Positions 1 to 13,615 of a stretch of DNA of 64,000 bases are shown here, piece by piece; the stretch's first letter is position 1; every line of letters starts with the position of its first letter. The position numbers were made by a program, and so were the translations under genes. Source of the DNA: Burhinus oedicnemus. Taxonomy: Eukaryota; Chordata; Aves; Charadriiformes; Burhinidae. The stretch spans positions 1,106,532 to 1,170,531 of the forward strand of contig VFFE01007638.1 of assembly GCA_008921705.1 (NCBI GenBank). The letters are read 5' to 3'. Under the pieces are notes generated by a model. It searched no databases. It saw only the letters and a list, made by a program, of their open reading frames with translations, and had not been told where the DNA came from.

Positions 1-2450
1 CTGCACTCAGGGAAAGAAGTATCTCTGAAAATTCACTATGACCATACATTACATGCAATGTAGCAGAATCTGTAATAACCATGTTATTTCTCAGAACAAA
101 AATCTGAATAAGATTACGTGGTGATAGTGTAACAAGAAAGGAAGTTGCATGAAGTCAATTTTTTAAAAAAGAGAAAAAACAAAGTTAATAATTATATACA
201 AATTACCTGCACTATTTGAAATGAAATACTATCTACATCTAGGTTGTAATTCTCAGTTAAGGCTTTTCAAAACTGATTTTTTTGGTATTTTGCATTTGAA
301 CAACTTAGAGGAAACTTAAAACCAATTGCAGGGCAGGTTATGAGCACTTTTGAAATAGTTCTTACAAGTAGTCTCAAGTAGAAGACATTCTTAAAATTTT
401 GCTGTAACAAAACTTCTGTAACAGCAACCAAAAGCGGTACAAACAAAGCCTAGGAGATAAATGCTTTCTTCCTTTAAAGCCAGGGCATTCACTCATGTGT
501 ATTTTCATGAAGAATATGCACGACTCTATATTCTCATTAAATTTACAAAAGAATTTCTTAATTTCTTAAAAGTGTTTCTTAATGTCTTCAGAGTTCAGTT
601 CTAGAGCAGCTAGACATATAATTTTTTTTCTTTTTTTGCAAATACATTTTTTTTAACTAGCAAAATGGAAAACTAAAAATAACTACTTTAGAGAAACAGA
701 ACTGCATTTGTGTGGTCATCCTCATGGTGCTATGGGACATTTCCCCTCTTAGTGGGAACAGCCATAACTTCATCAACTTCATTCCCTATAACATATCCTT
801 CCCAGCAGCAAACACAACGGGAACTAATGATTTAAAAACTGCATTGCGGTAGCACAATAAAAAAAGTTCTTTCTAACATCTTATCCTTTACCATTACATC
901 TTCTGTTTAATAACTCATTTAAAAAAAATTAAAATGAGCACACAAACTATTTCACAGGGTTTTTTAGCCCCCCCCCACCCCGTACGTAATAAAGACCATC
1001 AAAGACTATAAAGACCCTTCAAAGGTCTATTACATGAAGGACACATAATGACCACTGAAAAGAAAGACAGAAAAAGAAAGAAAAAAGAAGAAAGTACCTT
1101 TGGGGAATTGTTTGGGGCACAAGGTACAAAAGAATTGCATATGCAGAGCTGTTTTAACAGATTTAGAATATACCGGATCCTTTGTGCACACATAATTCAT
1201 TTGAGCGTATTCAGAAAGTCAGATACGTCCAAGATGCATTTGAGTCACTGTAAATATAGAATAACTGGTATGCACATACGTAATTTGGCTGCAATGAGTC
1301 CAGTTCACCTGGGATGTTTTGGAACTGATGCGGACCTATCAGTCAAGTAAAAACTGTACAGCAAGTCTCTCATAAATTGTGTCAAAACTACTACTACCCT
1401 AGCAGAATAAAGATCCTTAGTAGCAAACAAGTCTGCAGAAGAACTGCCTGGTTGGAGGATGGCTTAGTTAGACTCTCTAGAACTATTCTTATCCAACATT
1501 TTGCTAGAAAAAACTTTCTGAAGTTTATACTGCCTTTCCACTCCCTCCTGCATACACATACTATTCATACCTTAGTCAATGATACGAAAGGCTTCTGTGT
1601 TTTCTGTGCAATAAAAATAGATGTTTTCTGGCTTCTTAGTAAATAACAAACCATTAAGAAAAAACTTGCAATTTCATTTTTTTCACCTTTGTAGTCCATT
1701 AACTGTAATAGCTTTTAATGTACTTTAAGCATTCTGGAGGCTCTTGGGCTGAGTGAAAAGACAAACCAACAACCAGAGTGTCTAAAGGTTATTTTGGTGA
1801 TACCAGCTCTCTCAAACCTTTCATTTAGTGGATCTTTATACTATCTGTCATAGGTTACAAATTTGACTGCAATCTGTTTAGGGTTTGAGGAGTATTTAAA
1901 GCTGAAATCAAGATCACTTTCACAATGTGCCAGATGATGTATAAATACATAGCCTGAACTCAGTATCTTAAGGAATTACAAACTAATATATTAAAATTTA
2001 ATATGTAACATTTAAGAAGTGAAGTGAGAATGTAGACCTGAAATGTGTTAACTGTAAATATATTTGCATATAGATACCCATCAAGTTCTGTTTATATTCT
2101 TCTTGTTACATTAAAATGGAATATTCAGTAAAATAAACATATTGTAAAAGTATCTCTGCGTGCATGTATGTATACACAAATCAAAATGGATAAAGTATCT
2201 TAACACAAGCAGTTGGACAACAGAACTGTGAACGAAAATTCCTCTGTAGGTCAACTGGTAACAACTTTCTTTAAAAAAGGGCTTTCTCATAGAACTAACT
2301 AAAATAACACAGACCAGAAACAGAATTTAAGCAAAGTTCTGGATCATTTGTTTGCTGACTCTGCTAGAGGACAGCTCAGACAGAAGAGAATCTTTGTTGA
2401 TGCTAAAACTTCCTTTGAGTCTTTCATATTTATAAAAACATACTCATACG

Positions 2451-2535
2451 TGTTTCTATATTTATTAAGGTGAATAAGCTTATATTGTTGAGCATATATC
2501 CAATAATGTTTCTATATTTATTAAGGTCAATAAGC
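2451..2535. repeat. Direct repeat, two 29-nt copies 56 nt apart
   Basis: The segment at 2451-2479, beginning tgtttctatatttattaagg, recurs at 2507-2535 with one mismatch (tgaataagc versus tcaataagc). The 27-nt spacer is AT-rich. This looks like a local duplication. Confidence 0.85.
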
Positions 2536-3179
2536 AAGCTTCATATATATTTACACTATGTATAGATTATAAAAGAATTTACTGCTGATAATGCAGGATG
2601 AATATCTAACTATATAGGATGACACATTTATTATTAATTCCCTTTTTTATGTATGACTGCTAACAGGAAAGTACAATTCTAACTATAACTTTGGAATATT
2701 TAAATTATTTTCCATTTTGCACTAAGGATATTTTGGAATTTTAATACTCTGTTTTATAAGATATTAGCCAGAGGTCTGAGATTGCTCACATCTCTATGGG
2801 GGGACATGAAATAAAAACAGAGAGAAAGACTGGGACTTTTTAATATGTCAATTTGATAAAGTTACACTTTAATTGCTGCTATCATAGTAGTCAAGAAGCA
2901 GTTATTGTTGATTATCTGAAAATTACTTAAGAAATTTCCATTAATATCAGTTTAAAACCTTTTCTGAAATAAATAGTTTAGCTTCTTTTGTGAACATGGT
3001 GAATATTTTATATTTTGTTATAGAAAACAGCATGCACATTTTCAACAAGAAAGTGTCCTTCCCATAACACCTCAAATAACATATTCAATTTAAAATGTAG
3101 GCATGACATTCAGGCTTCATTTGCTGTTGGTGTCAATCTAAAAAAATATAAATTGATGCAGACAGAAAATTCTAATCTG

Positions 3180-3260
3180 ATGCCCTAGGGCCAGATCCAA
3201 TAAAACACTTAGGCATCTAAATTTGGTGCTAAAGCAACTAACTTTTAGGTGTTCGTCCCC
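3180..3260. repeat. Possible remnant of an ancient sauropsid dispersed repeat
   Basis: The stretch gggccagatccaataaaaca followed by cttaggcatctaaat resembles phrases (gggccagat..., taggcatctaaat) common in old degraded repeats of turtles, crocodilians and birds. I cannot assign a family by eye. Borders are approximate. Confidence 0.35.
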
Positions 3261-6200
3261 CAGAAGGGAACCTTGGGCTGAAGCGAGCTGGGTCTTACAT
3301 TCCTATATAGTCTATAAGGTAGGTATCACTCGGCAGGTACCAGTTAGGGGGTGTTATGAGCGGCCACTGCCTCCACTTAACTTTACCCAAACTAGGTCCT
3401 GCAAACTGGGATTTAATGAAGTTAACAAGTAGAACTATAGTTTGTCTAAAGTCAACAGGAAATCATATGCAGCTATCTGCAGCTAGTAAATGGAGAAACT
3501 CTGGCAATAGGACTGAGCTATAAATTCCACCTCGCAGACCCCATATGACCAGAGTCTGGGTCATAAGGGCAAAGGGATAATGGTAAAGTATACTACCTTC
3601 TTCTACACAAAGCACAGTGATTACGGATGCTGCCCAGGAAATGCGTTGCAAGTTCAATTCTCTCTTCTGCCTACAAGGAATTAGGATACACATCTCCAAG
3701 GGGTGTGTGTTTAACTTTCAAGCCATTGATTATTTTGAACTCTTCAGATCAATAAGCAAGAAAAGAAATCAGGATTCAGCAGTCTAGTCCCTAGGTTCTC
3801 TGCTAGTTCTTCCTTCCTATGCTATTTCCAGATTTAACAGACAACATCACTGAAGAGCTGAACAAGTATTCAGCCCCATAGAAAACATCAAAAATACACT
3901 TCCCGCAACTTCAGACTGGGAGATCTGCAGGACCTCAGGTAACAGCTGAGCAGGATATGTGATAAAATGTACCTCGCCAAAACCGAGGGACTATCTAGAG
4001 CAAACTCTCTGAGTCACAGAAACTTTATCTGAAAAGACTCAGAGCCTAAATTCTAATGTAAAAAACTAAATGGATCTTTTCTAATGTGATTTGTATACTT
4101 CACGTAAGTCCTTCTTGCAAAATCTGACCTAATAAAACCAAATGTGCATCATCAAATAGTCCATAATTACAGGCTACAAAATTAGATACTTGGGTTTGAT
4201 GATGGCTGTCAAGTACTTGAACTAACATCGTGTACTTGAACTTACCTCCTTCTTCCCAGGATCATTTGCAGTTCTACAGACTGCTTTCAGTAAATTTGGA
4301 AAATCTGCTACGCTCTAATAAGGAAAAAATCCTGGAAATCTAGGGTAATTGTCTTCTATGGTTATACAGATAATGACACCCTGAGTTATGTATGAACTGT
4401 AGAGCAGAAGTGCTCTGCGGTGTCTCCCGCAGTCCCCTCCAGTCCAGACTAGGAATCTGGCTGGACCACAACATAACCCTTTGCAAATATAAGTTTTCTT
4501 CTCATGGAACCCAGGGAGTGGGTGGAACTTCAGACACGTACATTGGGTCTTGCCCCAACATGAAGCTAGGATGTGGCCAAGTTGCACATCTGGATTCAGC
4601 AGCTGGAAAATGTTCCCATCACCCACGGTTTACACGTGGTCTTTGAGAACAGAAACTCTTCCTGTTTTCCTGCAACAAATATTCACCCAGAGCCCCATGC
4701 AAACTTTCCACTTTTAATAGGCAGCGAAGCAGATACATAGAACTTAGTCTGATTCTTGGTGGGATAATGACAACCTGACTCCAATGGAAGCTGAGGTCAC
4801 TCAAGGCTACGCACACCAGAACCGGAGAACAGACTTTGAACACAGTCTAAGGGCAAATAAAAAAAATAAACAAACAAAATGGCACAAGAGATTTACTGGT
4901 AGTTTAAACAACCCCAGAAAAATAAATTTTCGCCACCTGTAATGATTCTGTCTGAATTTTTAACAGAAATGAGCATGATCTTCGAAAGACTAAGTACCCT
5001 CAAACTGGCATTCAGTTCACAAGTGGCAAAGAACTGTTTCTAAATATATTACGCTATGCTGTGTGGACTGGATAAATTAGCACCTTTGTTTTATGTTTAT
5101 AACAGATAAATGGTATTTTCTCTCCTGTATCCAACTCACAGATCAGGTTAGACAAATGCGCTTCACCTCTCTGACATATGCTAAGTCTTTTCAAAATCTA
5201 GTATGTTGGTCAGTTGTCTCTGTTATAACTTTCCCCCTCTAAATTCTCTGTTGACTGTAAATACATTTTCCCTGAGCTCAGATCACTTCAGAGATTTTTG
5301 GTTTTCATTTTTTTAATGGAAGAGGGGACAAGAAGAGAGAAGACAGGGCCTACTTTACCAGGCAGGATTTCCCAGGTTCTCCTGGGTTCAGTTAAAAGCC
5401 ATTTAAGTTGCAGCTGATAGATTTCTGCCAACTAAAGTGACTTAGAAGAAAACACAATAATGTTTAAATGTTTCATGATACTTATTCAGACCTTCTGATT
5501 TCCCCTCTTTCTTTTTATTTTGAATCAGATGATAAAGGTGATGGGGTTTCAACAAGAAGAGTACCACAACCTACATATGTTTGTTTGCATTTTTAAACAT
5601 GATTGCATTCTGACTGATTTGCAGTGGTAAGCAAGAGTTTGGAAATATGATTGCAAGCTCACAGTGACAGAAGTAGATAATTACTATCTCCACAAATATC
5701 TCGAAGTTAAATCACTTGTTTTAATACAGATTAGATTAGTATTAAAGGTACAAGATTGGTATGTGAGACATGATAAATGCAGTCATGACAGAAAACAATT
5801 TTTAATTTAGTATACCCTATCAATCTAGATAGCCCATGAATATTTACCATTAATTCGGCAGGCTAGAACAGAGAGGGGAAAAAAGAACAAAAAACAGAAG
5901 GTTTGACCTAAACAAGGACTGAGGGAAAAAAGAGAATTCTCAGCAGTTTTACTGAGAACAGATCTTGCAAAAACGTGAACTGGCAACAGATTGGAAAATA
6001 CATTTGGGGTACCACTATAAACAAAGCTTTTAAAAAAACTGAAAGACATGCGAAAATAGTAGCAATTCTTAATATGTACTTCTCTTTGCAGGATTTACCA
6101 GTCTGATTACACTTAAACGAGTAACTTCAAAGGCTGAAATAAAATCATTTATGGAAATTCAAAACAAACCTATTTGATCACATCATACTTCACAGCGGGG

Positions 6201-7310
6201 ATACAATTTGCAGGGGCTGAGTGAGGGCATAGTATAAGCTAAAACAGGTTGTGTGTGCAATGAACCAAACTAAATGGTTTATACAAAAGAAATGTTGTTT
6301 CCATTAATTTTTCTGGTAATCCTATTAAAAATGCCACCTGTCCAGAATAGAATTGTCCAGATTTTAATTCTTTCTCGTATCTCAGTGTTCAAACAGAAGA
6401 CAGAGAAGGTATCATAGCTATTAAAATATGGCACAAAATGTCTTATTCTGAAATCTTCATTACTGCAGCAGTTTCTCTGGCTCTGTTTCAATGTCTGGCT
6501 ATTATACCTTTTACTTTTCCTCTCACTGTGCCCAAAGAACTGATTTTTCTGATAAGCCCAAAGAATATTTTTTTAAAGGATATGTCATATTTCTAACCTC
6601 TCTTTCACTAAAATGTTTCCAGTCTGTAACATTTAAAATTCGTATATATTAAGTAAACAGAACACATGGAATACGCCTTTTAAAATTCCACCACCACCCC
6701 TCCAAAATCCCCTGTAACAACCCTGAACAGGAACTTAACTTTGAATACCAACAGAGATGAAATGGTGTCATAATCAGCATAAGTGCATGTGGACTATTCA
6801 CCTAGATCAAACACTTTGGTCATATACTCAATTAAATTTAAATCCCATTATATAATGTGTACCAGCCTCATTTTATGCAATTCCCTAATTTAATGGCTTG
6901 GTATTAGCCTTTTTCCTTTTTGCACACATGGACTAATTTTCACGGTGCTCAGTCCCTTTGGGAAGTAGGTCATTAAAGTCAACTGGATGGAGACAGAAAC
7001 TTAATACCTAAACAGTGTTGCAGAAGGGCCAGAGACACAATAGTAATATAAAACTGTTTTTCACTCATCTCTCTTTGTAATATTTATGAAATTCCTCCCT
7101 CATATAAATATTCTTCATTAATCTCAAGGACCGCAAAGTAAAAGCATCAAGAAAGCTATCATCCTGTTATAATTTAATTTGTGAAATAATAAAAAATAAA
7201 ACTAAAAAATCCCAATTAAAAAAAATAAAAATCACAATCGTAATACTATTTAGCTGTTGAGACAATACTTGTTTTACACTGAAACAGTAAAATCATAATA
7301 TTCATATTAC

Positions 7311-7445
7311 CTTTCTCAATGTGTATTCTTTTTGTCTCATGTCCCACGTCATGACCAGCCAGATCGCCCTCCTTAGGTCCAGGCAGGACATTAGGTGACA
7401 AACCCATCAGCATTTGGTTCATAGATAGCCCGTTCTGATGGACAG
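7311..7445 (-). CDS. DACH1: DACH1 internal exon (135 nt), linker region
   Basis: This exon encodes 44 full codons plus split codons at both ends. It reads P-VHQNGLSMNQ, then MLMGLSPNVLPGPKEGDLAG, then HDVGHETKRIHIEK, which matches vertebrate DACH1 closely (from memory the mammalian protein differs only at a few conservative positions near the end). DACH1 is a nuclear transcriptional regulator of the SKI/SNO/DAC family that works with SIX and EYA proteins and with corepressors. This part is a low-complexity linker with no catalytic motif. The 5' border is an AG at 7447-7446. The first two bases complete the proline codon begun by the 9662-9797 exon. The 3' border is AAAG followed by gtaata from 7310 down. 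The exon is phase 1-1, so skipping it keeps frame. A second AG lies 3 bases upstream (TAGCAG), so an extra alanine is possible. Gene identity is nearly certain; the exact acceptor is slightly less so. Confidence 0.96.
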
Positions 7446-7451
7446 CTGCTA
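7446..7451 (-). promoter_or_regulatory. Tandem NAGNAG splice acceptor of the 135-nt DACH1 exon
   Basis: Read on the minus strand, the bases before the exon are TAGCAG, two AG dinucleotides 3 nt apart. The proximal CAG gives the Ile-Pro-Val-His junction known from DACH1. The distal TAG would add CAG and change the junction to Ile-Pro-Ala-Val-His without a frameshift. Which one is used cannot be read from the DNA; the proximal site matches the family protein. Confidence 0.7.
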
Positions 7452-9661
7452 GACACAAGCGTAGGCACAAAGAAAATCAGCCGTCATATTAACAATACAC
7501 TTTTGTACTTACTTTATATAGCCTTCTTCTTAATTATACAACAATTCTAACAATCACAAAGTTACTTAATTAGTGCTATCAGTATCCACACAGCAGGAGA
7601 GTTTCTTCCCGTTACTTTTGGTTTAAAACAATTAATTTTAAAAAGAAGAATTCAGTATCTTTGGACAAAGTTGGATATTTGCAAACATTTTCTTGTTTAT
7701 TTAACAAGAACTGAAATGCAAAATGAAGCAAACCAGAAAAGAATAGAAGGTTCTAGTTGAGACACTTACTGATTTATTTTTTTTTTAAATTAGTTGTACA
7801 AAAGCTCTTGTAGATTAGCATTCCCAATATGCAGTCCCTAACTTCCTTAAATTAAGCATTGTGGCCTTCTAGGTGATAAACACTGTTTTTCAAAATACAC
7901 TGCGCAACAGCAGAATTGCTTATTTGCTCACAAGAGAGTTTGAAAAGCTCTTTCCAACAGTTCTCAAACAGACCTTCATGACTCTCAAACACACCTCAGA
8001 AACCCATATAAGGCAGTTTATATGCCTATGCTTCTATCCTGAAAAATTCTATTTGCAAGAGGTTTATGCCATTTTCATTAAAGCATTTTTTCATATGTAA
8101 CCCACATTTCTGTAGTAACCAACTTACTCTTGCTGGCACCACAAAAGAAGATGTACTTAAGAATCAGGTGTGATGTTAACAAATCAGACAGGAGAGAAAA
8201 GTTATTTTATAAATAAATAAGTTACTGAAGTGATCCAGTATTTAAGGAACTCTGTTATGTTCACATTGGAAGAAATAATGTGCAAAGGTCCCACTCCTCT
8301 CTCTCTCCTGGTAGGTAAGCAGAGTAAGCTGAACAGTACCATTTCTTAAAAGAAAAAAGTGTCATTCCTTAGCAAAAACACTAAGTATCACTCAATTTAA
8401 TTTATTTTTTTATTTAGAGAACAATGGAAAAGGTCTTAAATGGTTGTAAAAAAAAATATACTATTCAATCAATTAAAAAAAAAAAAATAAAAATCCAGGG
8501 CTGTGAGGTTTTTTCCCAGAACTTTACTTATGAACTCATAAAAACGTGAGGAAATAGACAGGTCACAGTATATGGGATGCCAGTTTAATCTGCACTCTGA
8601 ATCATCCAAGTGATAAGAAAACAGAATTTTCAGCTTGTTATGGCCAGAGCTCATTTATTTTCTTTGGTAAGTCATTTTTCATCACATAGTAATGAAAGAT
8701 CTCTCATCTGAAGGTCAATGAAGAGTCAGCTTCCTGAGTCTGCCGAGAGCCTGAAAGGAAGCAGTCTAAAACACACACGTGCTGCATCTAATCAACATGA
8801 CTACGTATTTCGTATAGCTATTTCATGGCCTTCTATCTGCATGCCAAAGCCTCCAGTTTCATCTACTGACAAAGTCCACTGTGGAAAGATGCCTTAAAAG
8901 CCAAAAAACCTGCAATGGAGCAATAATAAAAGGAATGGACAAGTGTAATATGAATTTAAGTAAATATCCATAAAATAATGTGTGTTTAAAACCTTAATTT
9001 CCAGGCTGTTGTGCTGGAATATCATAGAATTCAGGGTCTTTGCCATGTAATTTACATTCTGTACATGGGGACTTGATAAAAATGGTATCACTCTGAGACG
9101 CCATGGTTTAATTTCACTCTGCCCCTTGTGAGCTATGAGGTGATAATACTCTGTATCATACTTCTCACCATTACAAATTTTTATATTTAAAAAATTTATA
9201 AAGTATGCGTGATTTTTAATTGATTTAACTTAATTCTTCTCTTTATCAGGCAATTCTACCATGTAAAATGTTGCTTATGAAGTCAGATTCAATTTAGAAT
9301 TCAAACCACAGTAAATGGCTTGAATTAAATAAAACTCAATTTCTTTAAAAAGTGTTTACACTATATGTTCAGTTCTAAAACTAATCTAGCAAATTGCTTC
9401 CCGGCTGCAATTCTGTATTTCATAGCTCATATCTTTATGTTTAATATGACATGATGGCAGTTTATATCAGTACCTGTTAATGTAGCATCAGATATTACGA
9501 TACTCTAAACTGGGGAACATAATGTTGGGAGATAGTTATAGCAGCTGAACTTCCGAATGTGATACATATGAGATCTATTTAAGATGAGGGCATTTTGATT
9601 AGAAAAACCAGCTGCACCTAATCAAATTTAAAGTGGTGACAGGGAGAAGAATGTGACCTAC
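7446..9661 (-). other. DACH1 intron, about 2.2 kb, complete
   Basis: Complete intron between the 136-nt and 135-nt exons. The donor is gtaggt at its high-coordinate end and the acceptor is TAGCAG at its low-coordinate end. It is AT-rich with poly-A and poly-T runs (for example near 8450-8490). I see no exon, RNA gene or mobile element in it. Confidence 0.85.
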
Positions 9662-9797
9662 GGATTCTGTCTGAAGAGCTCTCGGTCCGTGCAGGAGAGC
9701 TGGACACACTGCTGCTTCGATGAGAGGATGGATGGCTGCCAGGTCTTCGGCCCTCTTCAAGAGAAGGAGCTGGAGAAGGGCTGTCTGGAACACGTTC
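9662..9797 (-). CDS. DACH1: DACH1 internal exon (136 nt), Ser/Pro-rich linker
   Basis: The exon starts in phase 0 after a TAG acceptor (9799-9798) and encodes 45 codons: ERVPDSPSPAPSLEEGRRPG, SHPSSHRSSSVSSSPARTES, SSDRI, plus one base of the next codon. It ends before gtaggt (from 9661 down). This is the serine/proline-rich linker of DACH1. Runs such as SHPSSHRSSSVSSSP are probably disordered and contain several SP dipeptides that proline-directed kinases could use (inference). The polypyrimidine tract before the acceptor is interrupted by GGGG, with the longer T-runs lying 20-40 nt upstream. The exon alone is 3n+1, so skipping it alone would shift frame; together with the 173-nt exon the pair is 309 nt, a multiple of three. 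The protein matches mammalian DACH1 essentially residue for residue as I recall it. Confidence 0.97.
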
Positions 9798-10910
9798 CTA
9801 GACCCCAGGAAAAATAATTGCAAAAAAAGGAAATGTTAAACTAAACCTCTGTGGTTTCCAAACATCAGTTCCCTAAACTGTATCTCCCTCCTAAATCACA
9901 ACCTATTCTTTGCTCTGGTGAGGTGTCCAGGATTTGCAGAGTATTCTCAAAGGAAACTTAGCAATTTTAGGACACTATACCTTTTAGTATGCGATGTGAG
10001 CGCTGCTCATCCCATCAGGCTTTTAAACTGCCTTCTGGACTGCTTATAAAAATAAGGTTTTTGTTTTGCTTTTGAGTGTTTTTTTTCCCCTCACTTCTGT
10101 GAGCACACTGTTGAATCGGAAATATACATTTTGTTTACTAGCTTAAGACCTTAGCCATATGGGATGAGGAACAATGTACTTTTGTAAATAAATAAAGACC
10201 ACACACTGTTGTTTTAGCTTATACTGAATTTTACTCCACATTTTAATTTCAAAGGGGCTTCTTGAGCAATAAGATCATACAGGACTGCTCTGGATCATAA
10301 AGAAAATATAATCTCCCTACTGAACCTATACCAGTAAAGTGGTTGGTAGTTCAAATGTCTGTTTAGACCATGGAGCACAAAGCTAGAATGAGCCACATTT
10401 TTTGGAAGTGTGGCCATATCACTACTTCAAAATGGGGAAAAACGCCCATTCACCTTTTTCTATCCAGGGAGAAACCTGGCACTGTAGCCAGGAGGAGCTA
10501 TGATGCACTTCAAGATGTTCCCTGATTTTCAAAATTAGGGCACAAGCACTGTGATGGTTTGAACCGCACTTCTGCTATGTGAGAACCGTCAATATGTAGC
10601 AGATAGATATATCTGGTATTTACACAGGACTTTGACAGAAACAATAAACAAAGGGAGCTGAGTGCAGAATAGTCCTTTCTAGAAAATTCTCTGTCTTTCC
10701 CTGCAGTTTCCTCTTTATTGCTAATGGCTCCCAAGACTCTATGTCATCGCTAAAATATGTGTGAGTTAGGTTGGTTTGGTCAAATAGTGATAAAATTAAA
10801 TAGTTGCTATAAGCAAAATCTATTGGGGGGACTGAAAATGATAAACTAGGTTGGTTGTGGGGTTTTTTTTTTCCCTTTTGACAACTGAAAAACTGACCCT
10901 AATGAAAAAA

Positions 10911-10934
10911 CAAACAAACAAACAAACAAACAAA
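10911..10934. repeat. Microsatellite (CAAA)6
   Basis: Six perfect CAAA units, preceded by an A-run and followed by A-rich sequence with CAA and CAAA units to about 10970. Confidence 0.95.
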
Positions 10935-12567
10935 AAACAGCCCAAAGCAAAAACAACAACCAAACAAACAACTGAGAACATTCAACTCACTAAAAGCTTT
11001 TGGTAATGAAATAATACAATTAGTATGTGTTTAATAATACATAGGAAACTTGCTGCTGCAACTGCCTAAAAGTTTTCCTGAAAAGAGCATCACATTCCTC
11101 ACACCGCAAATTGCTTTTGCAGCAGTCATTATTTTTCACGCACAGTAGCTAGATGAATATTTCGTTGAATGCATTCCTATGAAACTTAGCAACATGACCA
11201 TCTATAGTAATCAATAGATTTGTTCCAGGTAAGCTTTATAATAAATATTTGCTAAACTTGGAGAGTCTGATTGCAAAGGGATTCAATGGGCCTATTGATG
11301 GAGTGGGAGAAGACCTTTCAGAGCAGTGTTTCAAGACATTTAAGTGGATTCCACTTTAATAGTCTCGGGTTTTTAAGTCAAAAACATTGATGAGGATAGC
11401 TTAACTGCATCATAGCTCTAGGCTTATTATGACTTTGATTGTGTTTATATGTCCATGAACTGGGTATTCAAGAGGAGGATTATGATGCAGATGTTTTCAG
11501 AATGTAGAAGATTTATTTCTTTAGATTTAGGAGGATTTAAGCATGCACAGCGTACAGATTTGGTATAAATTGGAACACGCTATATTTAATCATTCATTTA
11601 ATATATAATTTCACTGTTTGGCATACAATGTATTGTTCTTAGAAGGGTTTCATTAAAATGAAATCCAGTGAGCACATAAGATTTGAATACAGAGCTGCAG
11701 AGTAAATTAATTTATTTAAACAGCTTAATTTGTTTATCCTATTTATTTATGTGCGCTTTTACAGCACATATTATGAGATGGAGAGAGCAAAAGGAATGCA
11801 CAGGACAACAAAATATAATTACTGCACAAACAAAACAGATAATGAGTTTTATTCACATATAATATGACATAGCAGACAAACTCTGTAAGAAAACTACATA
11901 CACAGGCTTTATCAATTCATTTGTAAAATACCCTTTAACCCCAACAAAACATGGGATTGAACTATGCAGAAATGGAAAAGAAATTAATTTAATACTTTAA
12001 CTCATTTTTTATATCCTTGCTTCATAATTCCACAATCAATAATATAGTCTATAGCAATTTTTTGTCTTTATCAAAACTAGCTGCAATAATAAATGGAAAT
12101 GCTACTAATAATACATTGAAATACTCTGTAGCTCTAAAAAGTCATAGTGATAAACTAATGGAGCTGGAATATCAATATAAACTGTCTTCCTTACTAGAGA
12201 TTTTGTGTAGAAAAGATGGATTTTGTCTGTGGTAAAATATTAACTTTACACTTAGACTTCACTTTAAAATCCTTCAGAAAAGGCAATGTGCAAAAATGTG
12301 TTCAGTAAATAACTCAGATGATCAGAGCTATTTTGTAACTTCTGCAAAATGCCACTTTTGTACAAGTAAGTCTACAGGACACAGCAAAGAAACAGAATTT
12401 ACTGTGTCACAAGCCTGGCAACAGAAATCACCTAGGATACTGTCCACTGTCCAGTATTTTTCCTAAAACTTGTCCACGCCCAGGACAAACTCAATTCCAC
12501 TTAATTAAAGATATCTCTAGAGAACCTGGTGTTGGCTTGTACTGTAATCAGTCTTGTTGTGTCCCAG

Positions 12568-12596
12568 CAAATAAACAAACAAATAAATAAATAAAT
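12568..12596. repeat. Microsatellite of AAAC/AAAT tetramers
   Basis: A mixed tetramer array (caaataaacaaac then aaataaataaataaat), imperfect, about 29 nt. Confidence 0.85.
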
Positions 12597-13282
12597 GAAA
12601 TCCGAGTGACTTTGCTTTGCTAAAATTAAGTATGAGGAAACTGTAGGGTTCTGTCTGAAATCAACACATTTGAATGTAAGTATTTAAATGCAGTTTTGAC
12701 ACATGAGCTAGGGATGAAACTTCAGACACCTGTATCTAGGATGCACGTGAAGCGGCCCACCTTGGAGGTAAGTGTCTCCCATTTCACTCAATTGAGATAT
12801 AGCCAATAAAGTCAATGGAGCCTCCTCCAAAACCAGATACCTACGGCTCCATTCAGCTGCTCACATTTGAGCCATTTGAGCCACTGAAGGGTTTTGAGAT
12901 GTCCACGCCAGGTTGACAGAGAGGATCTACGAAAGATCTGCTGCCTTTTGGAGTGGCAGCAGGATGCCAAAAACATTATCCTTGCATTACTGGCCGATAA
13001 ACTGAATACCTCCCAAAACTCTATTGGCAATATTTACTAGAAAACAAGAAATACCGAATTAGTTATCGCTTGTAAAACATAATCCTCACTAGCCACCTTT
13101 TTTCTCCATTTTTTGCTTCCCTATTTGTTTCTACAGGTACTCACAAGTAAAAAGTAGTGTGAACAATTTGGGGCATAGGTAGCAATTTAACATATGGTTG
13201 ACCAACTTTTCAAAATCAGTAAGACTCTCAATTAGGCATCAGAACCAGAGGCTATACTAAGCAATGGACAACACACTCTTAA

Positions 13283-13332
13283 GGGTCAAATTTAGAGCAC
13301 TCCTTATCTTGGTGCTCTTTACAATCTGACCC
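13283..13332. repeat. Imperfect inverted repeat with GGGTCA/TGACCC ends
   Basis: The left arm starts GGGTCA and reaches GAGCAC. The right arm starts GTGCTC and ends TGACCC. Between GAGCAC and GTGCTC is an 11-nt loop, and the arms differ by one mismatch and a short indel. The whole unit is 50 nt. It may be a tiny MITE-like relic or part of an old palindromic repeat; no family can be named. Confidence 0.6.
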
Positions 13333-13615
13333 AAATCATGAATTGTAAGCATTTAAGAATCTGACATTTAACTCTTCCAAAAATGCTACCACCATATATG
13401 AAACTTAGACTTTAGGGAGATACAATGCGTTCTCCTGTACTCCTACTTCACTGACATTACAAGTTACACACCCTCAATATCAAGTCCATTTCATAAATAA
13501 CAGAATCATTCCTGTGACACTGGGCTTTTTTTTCATTATTATTATTTTGTACAAACAGGTAAAAGATTCTAATGGTCAGAGATTTTAACTTGTGAGCTTG
13601 AAGTTGTCTCTAGAA

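Larger units (their letters stand above)
1..7310 (-). other. DACH1 intron (3' part of window, incomplete)
   Basis: This is the intron downstream of the 135-nt exon and continues past the window edge. I looked on the minus strand for the next DACH1 exon (expected to start with the Asp of the IEKDETP segment) and did not find it. The DNA is AT-rich with scattered short A and T runs. Contents noted: a short direct repeat (2451-2535) and a possible old repeat remnant near 3180-3260. Short open frames on both strands have no recognisable protein content. Confidence 0.8.

Noticed and set aside
1048..1646. Open frames of 89-100 codons on the plus strand
   Set aside because: Low-complexity Lys/Arg-rich or random composition in intron, with no domain or splice logic.
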